Counted from the first letter of the stretch, positions 38,826-47,345 are shown. The stretch: 64,000 bases of DNA from Allodiplogaster sudhausi (GCA_945643635.1 CALZFC010000062.1:1767501-1831500), one strand, 5' to 3'. Notes: generated from the sequence alone by a model not told the origin. Numbers and translations are program-made.

Positions 38826-41516
38826 GAGGAGGAGAAAGAGAGACAGTGATGGAGAGAGACAGAGAGATAAAAAGAGTGAGTGTGAGAGAGAAGGAGACGG
38901 TACATCAACAAGGATACCGTAGTCGACGAAGGAGCAGTCTTCGAGGTCACCGAGGGATTGAAGGATTGAGAGAAGGAGAGCGACGAGGGAAAGAGTAGAA
39001 AGCGACAGAATGGTAAGAGCAGAGAAAAAAAAAACATTAAGAAGACTTCATAGAACGACGAGTCAAGACGAAATAGTCCGGGCCATTGTTTCTCTCTCTC
39101 GCTATCGCTCGCTCTTTCTATCTTTCTTTCTTTCTATCTTCCTCTCCACCTTTCTCTCTCAGTCTTTTGTGCTCTTTTTACATTCTCTCCTTTTCACCCT
39201 GTCTCGATGTCTTTAATTCTCTTCTCTTCCTGATACTCTCTCTCTTTCTATCTTCTCCACTCATTCTCTCTTTCCCGAAGTCTCCGTCTGTCCATGTCGC
39301 TTTCACCAGAAAGAAGGGCTGCACATGTGGTCATAAACTATCTGCCACTTCTGGCACTCTCTTGTGATCCTGTGCTCTCTTTTTCTCCCCCTTTCTCTCT
39401 GCTTCTCTCTTATCCTCTCTCTCTCTCTCAGCCGACTTCGGCTGTTCACTTGGACACTGTGGGTGATCCACAGACTTTCTGCAGAAGTAGTATGAGAATT
39501 AAAATTGAAAGCGAGGGCCATGAAAAAACAATCTCTTCGAATTATTATTAGACTGCAATACAGAAAACTTCATGAGAAATATAACTAATTAAATAGACTT
39601 TTGCCAGAAAAAAATAAAATAGTCGAAACGAATAATTTGTACGAATCTCCTTTTCGTAGACGCGCGAAGAGCCGCCGCCAGAACAACAACCACCAACGCC
39701 ATCCTCTGCACGCCCACTAAGCAACTTCATCTCCGCAACCTACATTCTTCTTTACCCACTGTCTACGTGTTTCAAAAGGCTGATAAATACGCATAGTGTC
39801 TCTGCTTTTTTGTTTAGTTGCTAATTTTCATTTCCAGAAAAGATTTGCTTTCTCTATCTCGGCCTCACTCCTAGGAAGGGAATTGCAACTTGAATCAAAA
39901 AGCTACTTTTGCACACGGGTTTATAGAATACCTTTCACGACGTATTTTCATGTTCGCGGTCTTCCGTTGTATTCTTTTAATGAATTTCTTTTTGAAATGA
40001 AATGTATGCATTTGTCTTCTTGCAACTGATGTGTACTTATCATTTGTTTAGCATTAGCAGTATCCATCTTTGTGGAACATTGCAGTGTGCGTCCCATTTT
40101 CTTGTATCATGTAAATTATACTCACTCCGACTAGTATATATTTTAATTTTTCTCCTCCCTTATTGTTAGGTTTATTGCGTTAGGTGCGAATGCGTTGGTT
40201 TTTTCCTCTTTTAAGCTCGATGTTTTATTGTCAACTTGTGGGCAGTGTTTCCTTAGACGTGACAAGTAAAAGGAATTTGAGAATTGTTATGCTTCAATGT
40301 ACCCGCTCATCATATTGGTTATCAGCTTTGATTTTTCCAGACAATTTTTAAATTCGTCCAATTCGATGAACAATAGGGCTGCAAGCTAGGACGATTCTCT
40401 ATCTATCTCGCATTCTCTCGCTGTCACAGCCTATTAATGCTACAATTAAAATATCGTAAAGCCTTCTTTGAGAGCAAAGTACATCTGTAGCCATTCTTAC
40501 AAAGGCGGGCGGACTGGATCCCCATTCAGCGAGCCTTTATAATCTGCCACTAAATTTAAAGAAATACACTACATAATTATGTTAAAAAGAAAACGTGGAT
40601 GGCACTGTCAAGAAGTATTTAGATCTTATTGCCCTTGAGAGAAGTAAAAAAAAATACTAGCTTCTTTTTCCAGTCACTATTATACATCACCCGGATGTCG
40701 AAAGGAGAACAGAGAAAGCTGCACTATGCAAAACAATGTAAAATTGAAATTTTTTTAAAGTTTTTTTTTAAACCATACACCGGATTTTCTCTATTAGTAC
40801 CCTTCCCTCTTTATTAGAACCCACCCCCCCCCCCTCTATCAGTACCCCCTGATAATGTCATTGAAAATAGTACCCCCCCCCCCTCAAATTGTACCCTTCC
40901 ATGGCAAGGATATTGAAAAATAGTACCCCCGGGGAACAAATAGAGAAAATACGGTATACGATATTTGGTAAAAAGATTGAAAAGGCCAGATTTTGCTATT
41001 TATAACAAAGAAAAGAAATCCGCCCAATTATATGTTCCAGTTTAATATTCTCGCATGCAACTGACCTGCTGAAGTCAATGATCGGTCGATTTGTGTGAGT
41101 TTTGTGTTAGCTTTGAATGTTTGTGTGGGCACCACATGACAAAGACTTTATAGCATACGTATGATACATCATTCAAACAACAAGAAGACTTTATGATCCT
41201 CATAATTTTTGAGGTCCAAGGAGTTACAAACTTTTCTCTCTTTATCTTTCTTTTTTCTTCCTCTTTCATCTTTCTCTTTTGCATTTTTATTGTGTCCAGC
41301 CTAAGAGGAAGAAAGAGGGAACGAAGAAGAAGTAAGGAGATGTCCTCCCTGGCTATCGGCGATGCTCAATTGGCTGCTGCTGAACAACAGAATCGTCAGC
41401 TGCAGATATCCCGTATACGCCGTTTTCAAGCAGCATTCACACTTTTTTCAACAGACTTATTTCTTCTAATGCTTCTGCTTCTTCATCTGTTCCCCCATTC
41501 TTATCAAATAACTTAG
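31542..41516 (+). CDS. pal-1: Caudal/CDX-family homeobox transcription factor (PAL-1-like)
   Basis: This is a nuclear DNA-binding protein of the ParaHox Caudal class, known for posterior patterning. Proposed exons: 31542-31711, 34719-34962, 35075-35128, 35298-35408, 35577-35697, 37705-37876, then about 41306 onward. They keep one frame to the homeodomain. The N-terminal part (residues 1-230) is low-complexity, rich in Pro, Ala, Ser and Tyr. The homeodomain (about residues 238-293) shows [35 protein letters not shown] and helix 3 [12 protein letters not shown]. The LELEKEF and FIT-DRK features match Caudal and especially nematode PAL-1. An intron splits the box after Asn51 and the first two bases of Arg52. 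The next exon is Arg/Lys-rich ([12 protein letters not shown]), but invariant Arg53 is not restored by either AG, so that junction is unsettled. Donors of exons 1 and 5 (GTCAGA, GTCCCG) are weak. The 3' end is uncertain; the open frame runs to 41516. The start follows a TTTCGCAG acceptor, so 5' exons or trans-splicing are possible. Confidence 0.85.
33561..34069. mobile_element. 509-bp inverted-repeat MITE with poly-G/poly-C subterminal runs
   Basis: The element starts GCTATCCTAGTTGGGG and ends CCCCAACTAGGATAGC, a perfect inverted repeat. The arms stay related inward: CAAATCGTGC with CCCCATGGCCTAAAACCCC on one side, and GTTTTAGGCCATGGGGAACA with GTTCATTTTG on the other, then GTACTTTTACTT against GAAGTACTGTAACTTTG. 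The whole element is close to one large imperfect hairpin. It has no coding capacity. It is probably a non-autonomous DNA transposon in pal-1 intron 1. Confidence 0.85.
34195..34639. mobile_element. TTAA-flanked element (family X), full-looking copy
   Basis: The left end is TTAAAGGAGATCCGAGG. The right end reads GGCCTCCTTTAA, giving short inverted termini TTAAAGGAG bounded by TTAA. Its left 120-150 bp match, in reverse complement, the segment 42180-42325: both carry the block reading CGAATAAATAGTGTCTTG in this orientation and TTGCAATCGAAGTTTCTAG in the other. It is about 445 bp, non-coding, and sits in pal-1 intron 1 just upstream of exon 2. Confidence 0.65.
35230..35285. repeat. (TA)n microsatellite in pal-1 intron 3
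   Basis: A TA-dinucleotide run immediately upstream of pal-1 exon 4. A second TA array lies in the next intron at about 35477-35506. Confidence 0.8.
35698..37704 (+). other. pal-1 intron 5 (2.0 kb)
   Basis: It contains CT arrays at 36283-36315, 36470-36598, 36968-36992 and 37575-37700 and GA arrays at 36708-36795 and 37314-37405. The last CT array runs into CTTCCAG, the acceptor of the homeobox exon. No coding segment is evident. Confidence 0.55.
37877..41299 (+). other. pal-1 intron 6, inside the homeobox (3.4 kb)
   Basis: The intron interrupts helix 3 of the homeodomain. It holds CT arrays (38011-38052, 38390-38420 and 39090-39430), GA arrays (38160-38290 and 38780-38930) and the inverted-repeat element at 40776-40959. 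A GC-rich stretch at 39659-39720 shows open frames but no family I know. A 32-base segment at 38161-38192, bounded by ACAG and GTGAGA, could in phase supply a basic micro-exon after Arg52; I consider this speculative. Confidence 0.45.
40776..40959. mobile_element. Short inverted-repeat element with GTACCC modules
   Basis: Ends are TACACCGGATTTTCTCTATT on the left and AATAGAGAAAATACGGTATA on the right, an imperfect inverted repeat. Inside lie several spaced, C-rich copies of a TAGTACCCC/TAGAACCC module. It is a non-coding MITE-like element in pal-1 intron 6. Confidence 0.7.
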
Positions 41517-41613
41517 AAAACTCTTCTGTAATACTTTTGAAAGAAGGAATAATTTTATTTACATATATACATATATGTATGTATATATGAATGAATTAAA
41601 GGTATGTATGTAG

Positions 41614-41751
41614 AAACGGCTGGCCGATGCGACTGCGGCAAAGGCGGCGATGGAAGTGCGTGCGCGTGATCTGCTGGAGCGGATGTAGAAGCTGGACGCC
41701 GTCTACGAAGTCGTGGCCGAGGACGCCGTGGGTGACGTCAGCATCGCACAA
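41614..41751 (+). CDS. Orphan coding-like exon with an in-frame TAG
   Basis: This GC-rich segment lies between a ATGTAG acceptor and a GTCAGT donor and is exactly 46 codons long. Its frame reads as alpha-helical sequence (KRLADATAAKAAMEVRARD, then KLDAVYEVVAEDAVGDVSIAQ) but is broken by one TAG at 41686-41688. A single change from a Gln or Trp codon would open it throughout. It might be a 3' exon of the homeobox gene, in which case the TAG is the true stop, or an exon of a separate coiled-coil gene continuing at 46424. I do not recognise the protein. Confidence 0.4.
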
Positions 41752-41786
41752 GTCAGTAGAAGGAGATTAAAACTTACTCTTGAATT

Positions 41787-41880
41787 CGCGTCTTTTTGCC
41801 TGAGACACAAAGGCGAGAGAATAGGTCATTTTGAGAGACTACAATAGTCAGGAAAATTAAAATAGGTAACGGTTGAGTTC
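41787..41880. repeat. Dispersed repeat, copy 1
   Basis: About 95 bp beginning CTTTTTGCCTGAGACACAAAGGCGA. A second diverged copy lies at about 57716-57835, also sharing the AGTCAGGAAAA...AAATAG part further on. It is non-coding. Confidence 0.65.
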
Positions 41881-42031
41881 TTAAAATAAAAGTAATCACC
41901 GAAAGCAATTAATGTGAGATTTCAAACGGCACTCTCATTCGCTGTGTTATGCTCAAGCGGCGGGTTTGTGCGACCAGCGAAGTTGCCTTCTCCCACCCTT
42001 CTCTCGTTTTTCAGCGATCGTTTTTCTTTAA
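41881..42031. mobile_element. Small TTAA-flanked MITE (family Y termini)
   Basis: 151 bp bounded by TTAA on both sides. The left terminus reads TTAAAATAAAAGTAATCACCG and the right terminus, in reverse complement, reads TTAAAGAAAAACGATCGCTG. The same ends (TTAAAGRAGGGCGATCACCGAAAA consensus) occur on the 3.84-kb element at 42322-46161 and on the copy at 53347-53519. It is non-coding. Confidence 0.6.
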
Positions 42032-42109
42032 TGTTTTGCATATATATTACAAATATTATTCTAGTAATCGAATCTATTTTATATATTTTAGCAATAATTA
42101 TAATTTTTT

Positions 42110-42325
42110 ATTCGTTGTAACAATTTTACTCACGTAATTTTCGAGACCTTTTTTCCGCAGAAATTGATCGTATTTTCGCCAATTCAAAGTAGAGATACAG
42201 TTAATTTCCTCAGGGCAGAGGGATTTTTGTGACTTCGGGACACTTGCAATCGAAGTTTCTAGCACAACCTCGCAAATAAGGCAAAAAAAACAAGACACTA
42301 TTTATTCGTCTCGGACCTCCTTTAA
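42110..42325. mobile_element. Partial family X element, inverted relative to 34195-34639
   Basis: Reverse-complement match to the left part of the 34-kb copy, ending CGGACCTCCTTTAA. Its terminal TTAA (42322-42325) is directly followed by AGGAGGGCGATCACC, the left end of the 3.84-kb element. The two elements therefore appear to share one TTAA. Confidence 0.6.
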
Positions 42326-42445
42326 AGGAGGGCGATCACCGAAAAGTAATTGCCGATTTATGAAGCATCTTAGCTATTTTCGAATAGTATCGGGCATGAA
42401 CAAAAAGGAAAGTCAAATGAAAAAGCACAAAAAAAGGTCCATACC

Positions 42446-42832
42446 CTAAGCCCATTTTTCCCTGCTCTAGGGTTCAGTCTAGTAGTGCTAAGTAGAAGAC
42501 TTATCTTAGCGCTTCGCGCAAAAATAAAAGGAGTGCAATTTAATTTCGGACAAGCCCAAACAGACCCCGATGTGGGAGGAGAAGGCGAAACCCAATAAAA
42601 GTTCTGAAATTCAAAAATTCGATAAGCCCAAACAGCCCACGATGTGGGAGGAGAAGGCGAAACCCAATAAAAGTTCTGAAATTCGAAAATTCGATAAGCC
42701 CAAACAACCCCCGATGTGGGAGGAGAAGGCGAAACCCAATAAAAGGCATGAAATTCCGAGATTGACTAAACCCGAAATAAAATTAAATTGCGCCCGTTTA
42801 TCTCGATTTGTGGAAAATAAGCCTAAATTTGG
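42446..42832 (+). repeat. Left inverted arm of the composite element
   Basis: It matches 43715-44108 in reverse complement over nearly its whole length, for example CTAGTAGTGCTAAGTAGAAG and GGAAAATAAGCCTAAATTTG. It contains three tandem copies of a 72-bp unit (about 42550-42765) whose length, a multiple of three, leaves a 24-residue repeat frame open (core MWEEKAKPNKSSEI). The opposite arm encodes the same peptide on the minus strand. I regard the frame as a by-product of the 72-bp period unless transcript evidence appears. Confidence 0.85.
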
Positions 42833-42903
42833 GGTTGTTCGCTATTTTCCTTAAGTTTAAGTCCTCCTATAGGAGGGGTGGGGAACCCCACCCTCCAGAG
42901 GCT

Positions 42904-43598
42904 GAAACCCTTCAATCGATAATTTAAGTTAAGGTTGAAACCCTTCAATCGATAATTGAAGTTAAGGTTGAAACCCTTCAATCGATATTTGAAGTTAAGA
43001 TTCATTTAGAAACCCTTCAATCGATAATTGAAGTTAAGGTTGAAACCCTTCAATCGATAATTGAAGTTAAGGTTGAAACCCTTCAATCGATAATTAAGAT
43101 TCATTTAGAAACCCTTCAATCGATAATTGAAGTTGAAGTAGAAACCCTTCAATCGATAATTGAAGTTGAAGTAAAAACCCTTCAATCGATAATTAAGATT
43201 CATTTAGAAACCCTTCAACCGATATTTGAAGTTAAGATTCATTTAGAAACCCTTCAATCGATAATTGAATTTAAGGTTGAAACCCTTCAATCGATAATTG
43301 AAGTTAAGGTTGAAACCCTTCAATCGATAATTAAGATTCATTTAGAAACCCTTCAATCGATAATTGAAGTTGAAGTAGAAACCCTTCAATCGATAATTGA
43401 AGTTTAAGTAGAAACCCTTCAATTGATAATTGAAGTTTAAGTAGAAACCCTTCAATCGATAATTGAAATTGAGTTTGAAACCTTTCAATCGATAATTGAA
43501 GTTGAAGTAGAAACCCTTCAATCGATAATTGAACTTGAAGTTTAAACCCTTCAATCGATAATTGAAGTAGAAGTAGAAACCCTTCAATCGATAATTTA
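42904..43598. repeat. 33-bp minisatellite with an internal hairpin, ~21 copies
   Basis: The unit is AAACCCTTCAATCGATAATT followed by GAAGTTAAGGTTG-like sequence. Variant units end in AAGATTCATTT or GAAGTTGAAGTA. Every typical unit contains CTTCAAT-CGATA-ATTGAAG, a 7-bp stem with a 5-nt loop, so the array is a string of potential hairpins. I count about 21 copies. The minus strand reads as an 11-residue periodic peptide (core NYRLKGF), a consequence of the 33-bp period. Confidence 0.92.
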
Positions 43599-43714
43599 GA
43601 GTTTATAGTGGGGTTTCCCCACCATCATAGTTGAAGGTGGGGTAACCCACCCTTAAACTATGCGGTGGGGTTCCCCACCGCCAAAGTTTAAGTCGCTAGT
43701 TTCCCACCCTCACA

Positions 43715-44108
43715 CCCCAAATTTAGGCTTATTTTCCACAAATCGAGATAAAACGGGCGCAATTTAATTTTATTTCGGGTTTAGTCAATCTCGGAATTTC
43801 ATGCCTTTTATTGGGTTTCGCCTTCTCCTCCCACATCGGGGGTTGTTTGGGCTTATCGAATTTTCGAATTTCAGAACTTTTATTCGGTTTCGCCTTCTCC
43901 TCCCACATCGTGGGCTGTTTGGGCTTATCGAATTTTTGAATTTCAGAACTTTTATTGGGTTTCGCCTTCTCCTCCCACATCGGGGTCTGTTTGGGCTTGT
44001 CCGAAATTAAATTGCACTCCTTTTATTTTTGCGCGAAGCGCTAAGATAAGTCTTCTACTTAGCACTACTAGACTGAACCCTAGAGCAGGGTTAAATGGGC
44101 TTAGGGTT
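43715..44108 (-). repeat. Right inverted arm of the composite element
   Basis: Reverse complement of 42446-42832, including the three 72-bp tandem units. Arms and centre together could form a cruciform or long hairpin about 1.66 kb in extent. Confidence 0.85.
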
Positions 44109-44170
44109 TCTCTACTTTTATTTAATCGTGGCTCTGCCACGATCTCTTAGATCTTCCCCCCATTGTCCTA

Positions 44171-44285
44171 CCTTCCGCCCATTAGGCACTAAAGTGCAAT
44201 AAAAGTTATTTTTCCGCCCATTGTAATACCTTCCGCCCATTAGGCACTAAAGTGCAATAAAAGTTATTTTTCCGCCCATTGTCCT
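44171..44285. repeat. 58-bp direct duplication
   Basis: Two consecutive copies of a unit beginning CCTTCCGCCCATTAGGCACT and ending at TTTTTCCGCCCATTGT, directly upstream of the GGGTCC satellite. Confidence 0.85.
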
Positions 44286-45364
44286 AAGGGTCCTCAAGGG
44301 GTCCCCCAAAGGACCCCAAGGGGTCCCCTAAGGGTCCCCCAAGGGACCCCCAAGGGGTCCCCTAAGGGTGCCCCAAGGGACCCCCAAGGGGTCCCCTGAG
44401 GTGCCCTAAGAGTCTCCTAAAGGGTCCCTAAAACTTCCCCTAAGGGACCCCCTAAGGGTCCCCTAAGGGTCCCCTAAGGGACCCCCAAAGGGTCCCCTAA
44501 GGGACCCACAAAGGGTTCCCTAAGGGACCCCCAAAGGGGCCCAAAGGACCCCCAAGTGGTCCCCAAAGGGTCCCCTAAGGGACCCCCAAAGGGTCCCCTA
44601 AGGGTCCCCCAAAGGGTCCCCTAAGGGTCCCCTAAGGGACCCCCAAAGGGTCCCCTAAGGGTCCCCTAAGGGTTCCCTAAGGGTCCCCTAAGGGTCCCTA
44701 AGGGACACCCAAAGGGTCCCCTAAGGGTCCCCTAAGGGTCCCTAAGGGTCCACTAAGGGTCCCTAAGGGTCCACTAAGGGTCCCTAAGGGACCCCAAAGG
44801 GTCCCCTAAGGGTCCCCTAAGGGTCCCTAAGGGTCCACTAAGGGTCCCTAAGGGTCCACTAAGGGTCCCTAAGGGACCCCAAAGGGTCCCCTAAGGGTCC
44901 CCTAAGGGTCCCCTAAGGGACCCATTAAGGGTCCCCTAAGGGACCCCCAAAGGGTCCCCTAAGGTTCCCCAAAGGGTCCCCTAAGGTTCCCCAAGGGGTC
45001 CCCTAAGGGTCCCCAAAGGGTCCCCTAAGGGTCCCCTAAGGGATCCCCAAAGGGTCCCCTAAGGGTCCCCTAAGGGACCCCCAAAGGGTCCCCCAAGGGG
45101 TCACCAAAGGGTCCCCTAAGGGTCCCCAAAGGGTCCCCTAAGGGTCCCCCAAGGGGTCCCCAAAGGGTCCCCTAAGGGTCCCCTAAGGGACCCCTAAAGG
45201 GTCCCCTAAGGGTCCCCTAAGGGTCCCCTAAGAGTCCCCTAAGGGTCCCCTAAGAGTCCCCTAAGGGACCCCCAAAGGGTCCCCTAAGGGACCCCCAAAG
45301 GGTCCCCTAAGGGTCCCCTAAGGGACCCCCAAAGGGTCCCCTAAGTTGGTTTGGGGTCCCCTAA
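44280..45364. repeat. GGGTCCCCTAA satellite array (~1.1 kb)
   Basis: About 100 imperfect copies of an 11-bp unit GGGTCCCCTAA. A GGGACCCCCAAA variant is interspersed in higher-order groups, such as a block with GGGTCCACTAAGGGTCCCTAA near 44740-44880 that is repeated. The unit is rich in overlapping palindromes (GGGTCCC-like, CCTAAGG). G runs and C runs occur on both strands. No coding frame persists. Confidence 0.95.
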
Positions 45365-46423
45365 ACTTCACTTGGAGTTCTGGACTTTGACTATTTTTGG
45401 GTGGTCCCCATGATAAGTACCCTTAATTGGGGTCCTAGGGGGACAAACGGCACGTATCCGGTCTGCGCACGTCGAGTTGGGTACGAATAAGCCCAAGATG
45501 TAAGCTTAGTTCAAGGCTATGAGGTAGCTGTCACACCGTCACGCGACGAAAATCCGGACATTTGGGGGGGTCTATATCTCGAGTTGGGGTATAGGTACAA
45601 GGGAGATCCTTATATATCTGAGCTGCGCAGCCTTTGCGGTGAACTTAGAGCACCCTTCCAGCCCTGTAGCTCTTCTAGAAAAAGCTTAGGAACCGGCCCC
45701 CCGGACATATCTGAAGTACTCCATACAAACCCTCTAGGTCCAAAATTAAATTGCGCCAGCGCTATCGCGCTGGCGCTAATATCCAAGCTTAAGGTACTTG
45801 AAAGTGCAATTTTTGAATAAATTTGTGATTGGTGTCAGTGCAAAAACGTGGTGTAACAGCACTCGACAGTAGATTTTCGGCCACTTACCCATCGCGGGAA
45901 GATTGAATTTACAAATATTTTAAGACATTTGTTTGTTTCATGCTTTATCCCTTTCTATGTGAATATTCTATAATATACTAAAGAATATTAGGTAAAACAG
46001 TATGAAATTAGTGAACAAGCGATAACATCTCGCTTCGAAACCAACGCTACTTTAGCGATCTCGTCTACCGTACATTTTTGAGTAATTTAATGGACTTCCG
46101 TTTGAAACCTTTGCACGTTTGAACATACAATTTCAGTTTTTCGGTGATCGCCCTTCTTTAATATTTTTTTTTCAAAAAGGCCGATGGGGCGCTTCTTTAT
46201 TCGCCATCGGCAGCCGTTGTCTGCACGAGTATTTATAAAAAGGTATTTTTTGTCGCATCAATAATCTATTTCAATTTTTTAAATATTTTTTAATTATTGG
46301 TTTTTATTTGATAAAACGCACACACAATTATTTACAGGGTTTCTTTTTCCAAACACAGAAATATAATTCCTCCTGATTTTGTTCAATTATCAAAAGACTT
46401 GTGGTAAGATTAATTCGCTGAAG
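45365..46423. other. Tail of composite element and flank
   Basis: Unique-looking sequence follows the satellite. It includes the hairpin at 45753-45776 and an ATTAAATTGCGCC motif shared with the inverted arms. The right terminus at 46158-46161 comes next, and then AT-rich flank up to the coiled-coil exon. No gene is recognised; an open frame at 45584-45820 has no family resemblance. Confidence 0.5.
45753..45776. repeat. Perfect 10-bp stem hairpin
   Basis: GCGCCAGCGC-TATC-GCGCTGGCGC: a perfect GC-rich 10-bp stem with a 4-nt loop, preceded by an AT-rich stretch that also occurs in the element arms. Confidence 0.9.
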
Positions 46424-46558
46424 AAAAAAGAAGCGAATTTCCGGCTCGTAAGGAAGTACACCGAACTTCGCGTGGAGATGGCGGAGATGGCGGCCGAGCT
46501 GCGGAAGACACTCGAGAAAGCGGACGAAGCAGAGCGAGAGCAGCGTGGTCGGGAAAAG
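46424..46558 (+). CDS. Coiled-coil coding exon, unidentified protein
   Basis: An exon of exactly 45 codons between CTGAAG and the GTCAAT donor. It is strongly Glu/Lys/Arg/Ala-rich with heptad spacing (FRLVRKYTELRVEMAEMAAE, then LRKTLEKADEAEREQRG), a probable coiled coil. It is phase-compatible with 41614-41751, which would put the 3.84-kb element in the intron between them. Possible following exons are 47276-47345 and 47841 to about 47931. No family is recognised. Confidence 0.5.
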
Positions 46559-47046
46559 GTCAATCGAGAAAGAACTGTTATTTCGAGACGTATGTATCTC
46601 TACCATTTCAACAAGCTGTTTGCACATTTTAGTGAACATGCTGTCAAAACGGACAGATACTATCATATTATGTGCGTATTTGAGAAATCAGTAAATCAAA
46701 AGCCTTAAGGATGACCAAGAAGACGGGGAAAAAGAATAGGCAAAGGTTAGTGCATTAAGGACATTTTTTATATAAAAAAAACTTCATCATTACAAGAGCA
46801 GAAAAAAACAAAGTGCTAAACGATGACATCTGCATGTCTTATTTCACATTTGATTGCCACTCCATCGGGGCATGACGTAATGGTCCTTTAGCACACTCTA
46901 GCGGTTTCACAATCGTTCTCTTTCTCCTTTGATTGTTTGATTTATGATGCTCTCCGCCCTTTTTTTGTTGCATCCTCTATAATATCATTTAGGAACACAT
47001 GAGGGGGAGTAGAAAGAGTCAAACAAGACAACAGGAAAAATGGAAA

Positions 47047-47088
<42 letters not shown>

Positions 47089-47275
47089 AAGAGAGAGAGA
47101 GGGTGAGAAAAAGAGATATCGACACAGTGATAGGGAGAGAGTGATCGAGGGAAAGTGATAGCAAATATCAAATGAACCGTTCCTGCCTGTTCCTCTCGTT
47201 CTCACTCGTCCTCTCTGTCTCTCTTCTTCTGCTCTCTCTTCCTCTTCTTTCTCTCTTTACCGTTTCTTCCTTAAG

Positions 47276-47345
47276 TTCTCGCCGAACGTGGGAGAGTCTG
47301 CGAGAGTCGTGGCAGTCCTTCAGCACCATACCGCGCCGAAACTTG
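47276..47345 (+). CDS. Possible short exon, unidentified
   Basis: 70 bases between a CT-rich tract ending CCTTAAG and a GGTTAGC donor. All three frames are open. The frame ending in phase 0 reads SRRTWESLRESWQSFSTIPR and could continue into 47841. Its entry phase does not fit the coiled-coil exon at 46424 directly, so the connection is unproven. Confidence 0.25.

Larger units (their letters stand above)
42322..46161. mobile_element. 3.84-kb composite TTAA-flanked inverted-repeat element carrying satellites
   Basis: Left terminus TTAAAGGAGGGCGATCACCG (42322) and right terminus TTAAAGAAGGGCGATCACCG in reverse complement (ending 46161) form a TIR of about 24 bp adjoining TTAA. From left to right it contains: unique sequence; an arm at about 42446-42832; a 33-bp minisatellite (42904-43598); a short GC palindrome zone; the inverted second arm (about 43715-44108); a 58-bp duplication (44171-44285); the GGGTCCCCTAA satellite (44280-45364); and a 0.8-kb tail with a perfect hairpin at 45753-45776. 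I see no transposase-like frame. Smaller elements with the same ends lie at 41881-42031 and 53347-53519. TTAA targets are typical of piggyBac-like elements, but the terminal sequence differs from the usual CCC start, so the superfamily is open. Confidence 0.65.

Noticed and set aside
43342..43587. 81-residue periodic peptide (NYRLKGF repeat) on the minus strand
   Set aside because: It arises from a 33-bp non-coding minisatellite whose period is a multiple of three. It has no start context or flanking coding sequence.
42904..43598. CRISPR array (regular ~33-bp spacing)
   Set aside because: Units are contiguous without unique spacers, and the organism is an animal. This is a tandem minisatellite.
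44280..45364. Interstitial telomere tract
   Set aside because: The unit GGGTCCCCTAA is not the nematode telomere repeat TTAGGC or a simple variant of it.
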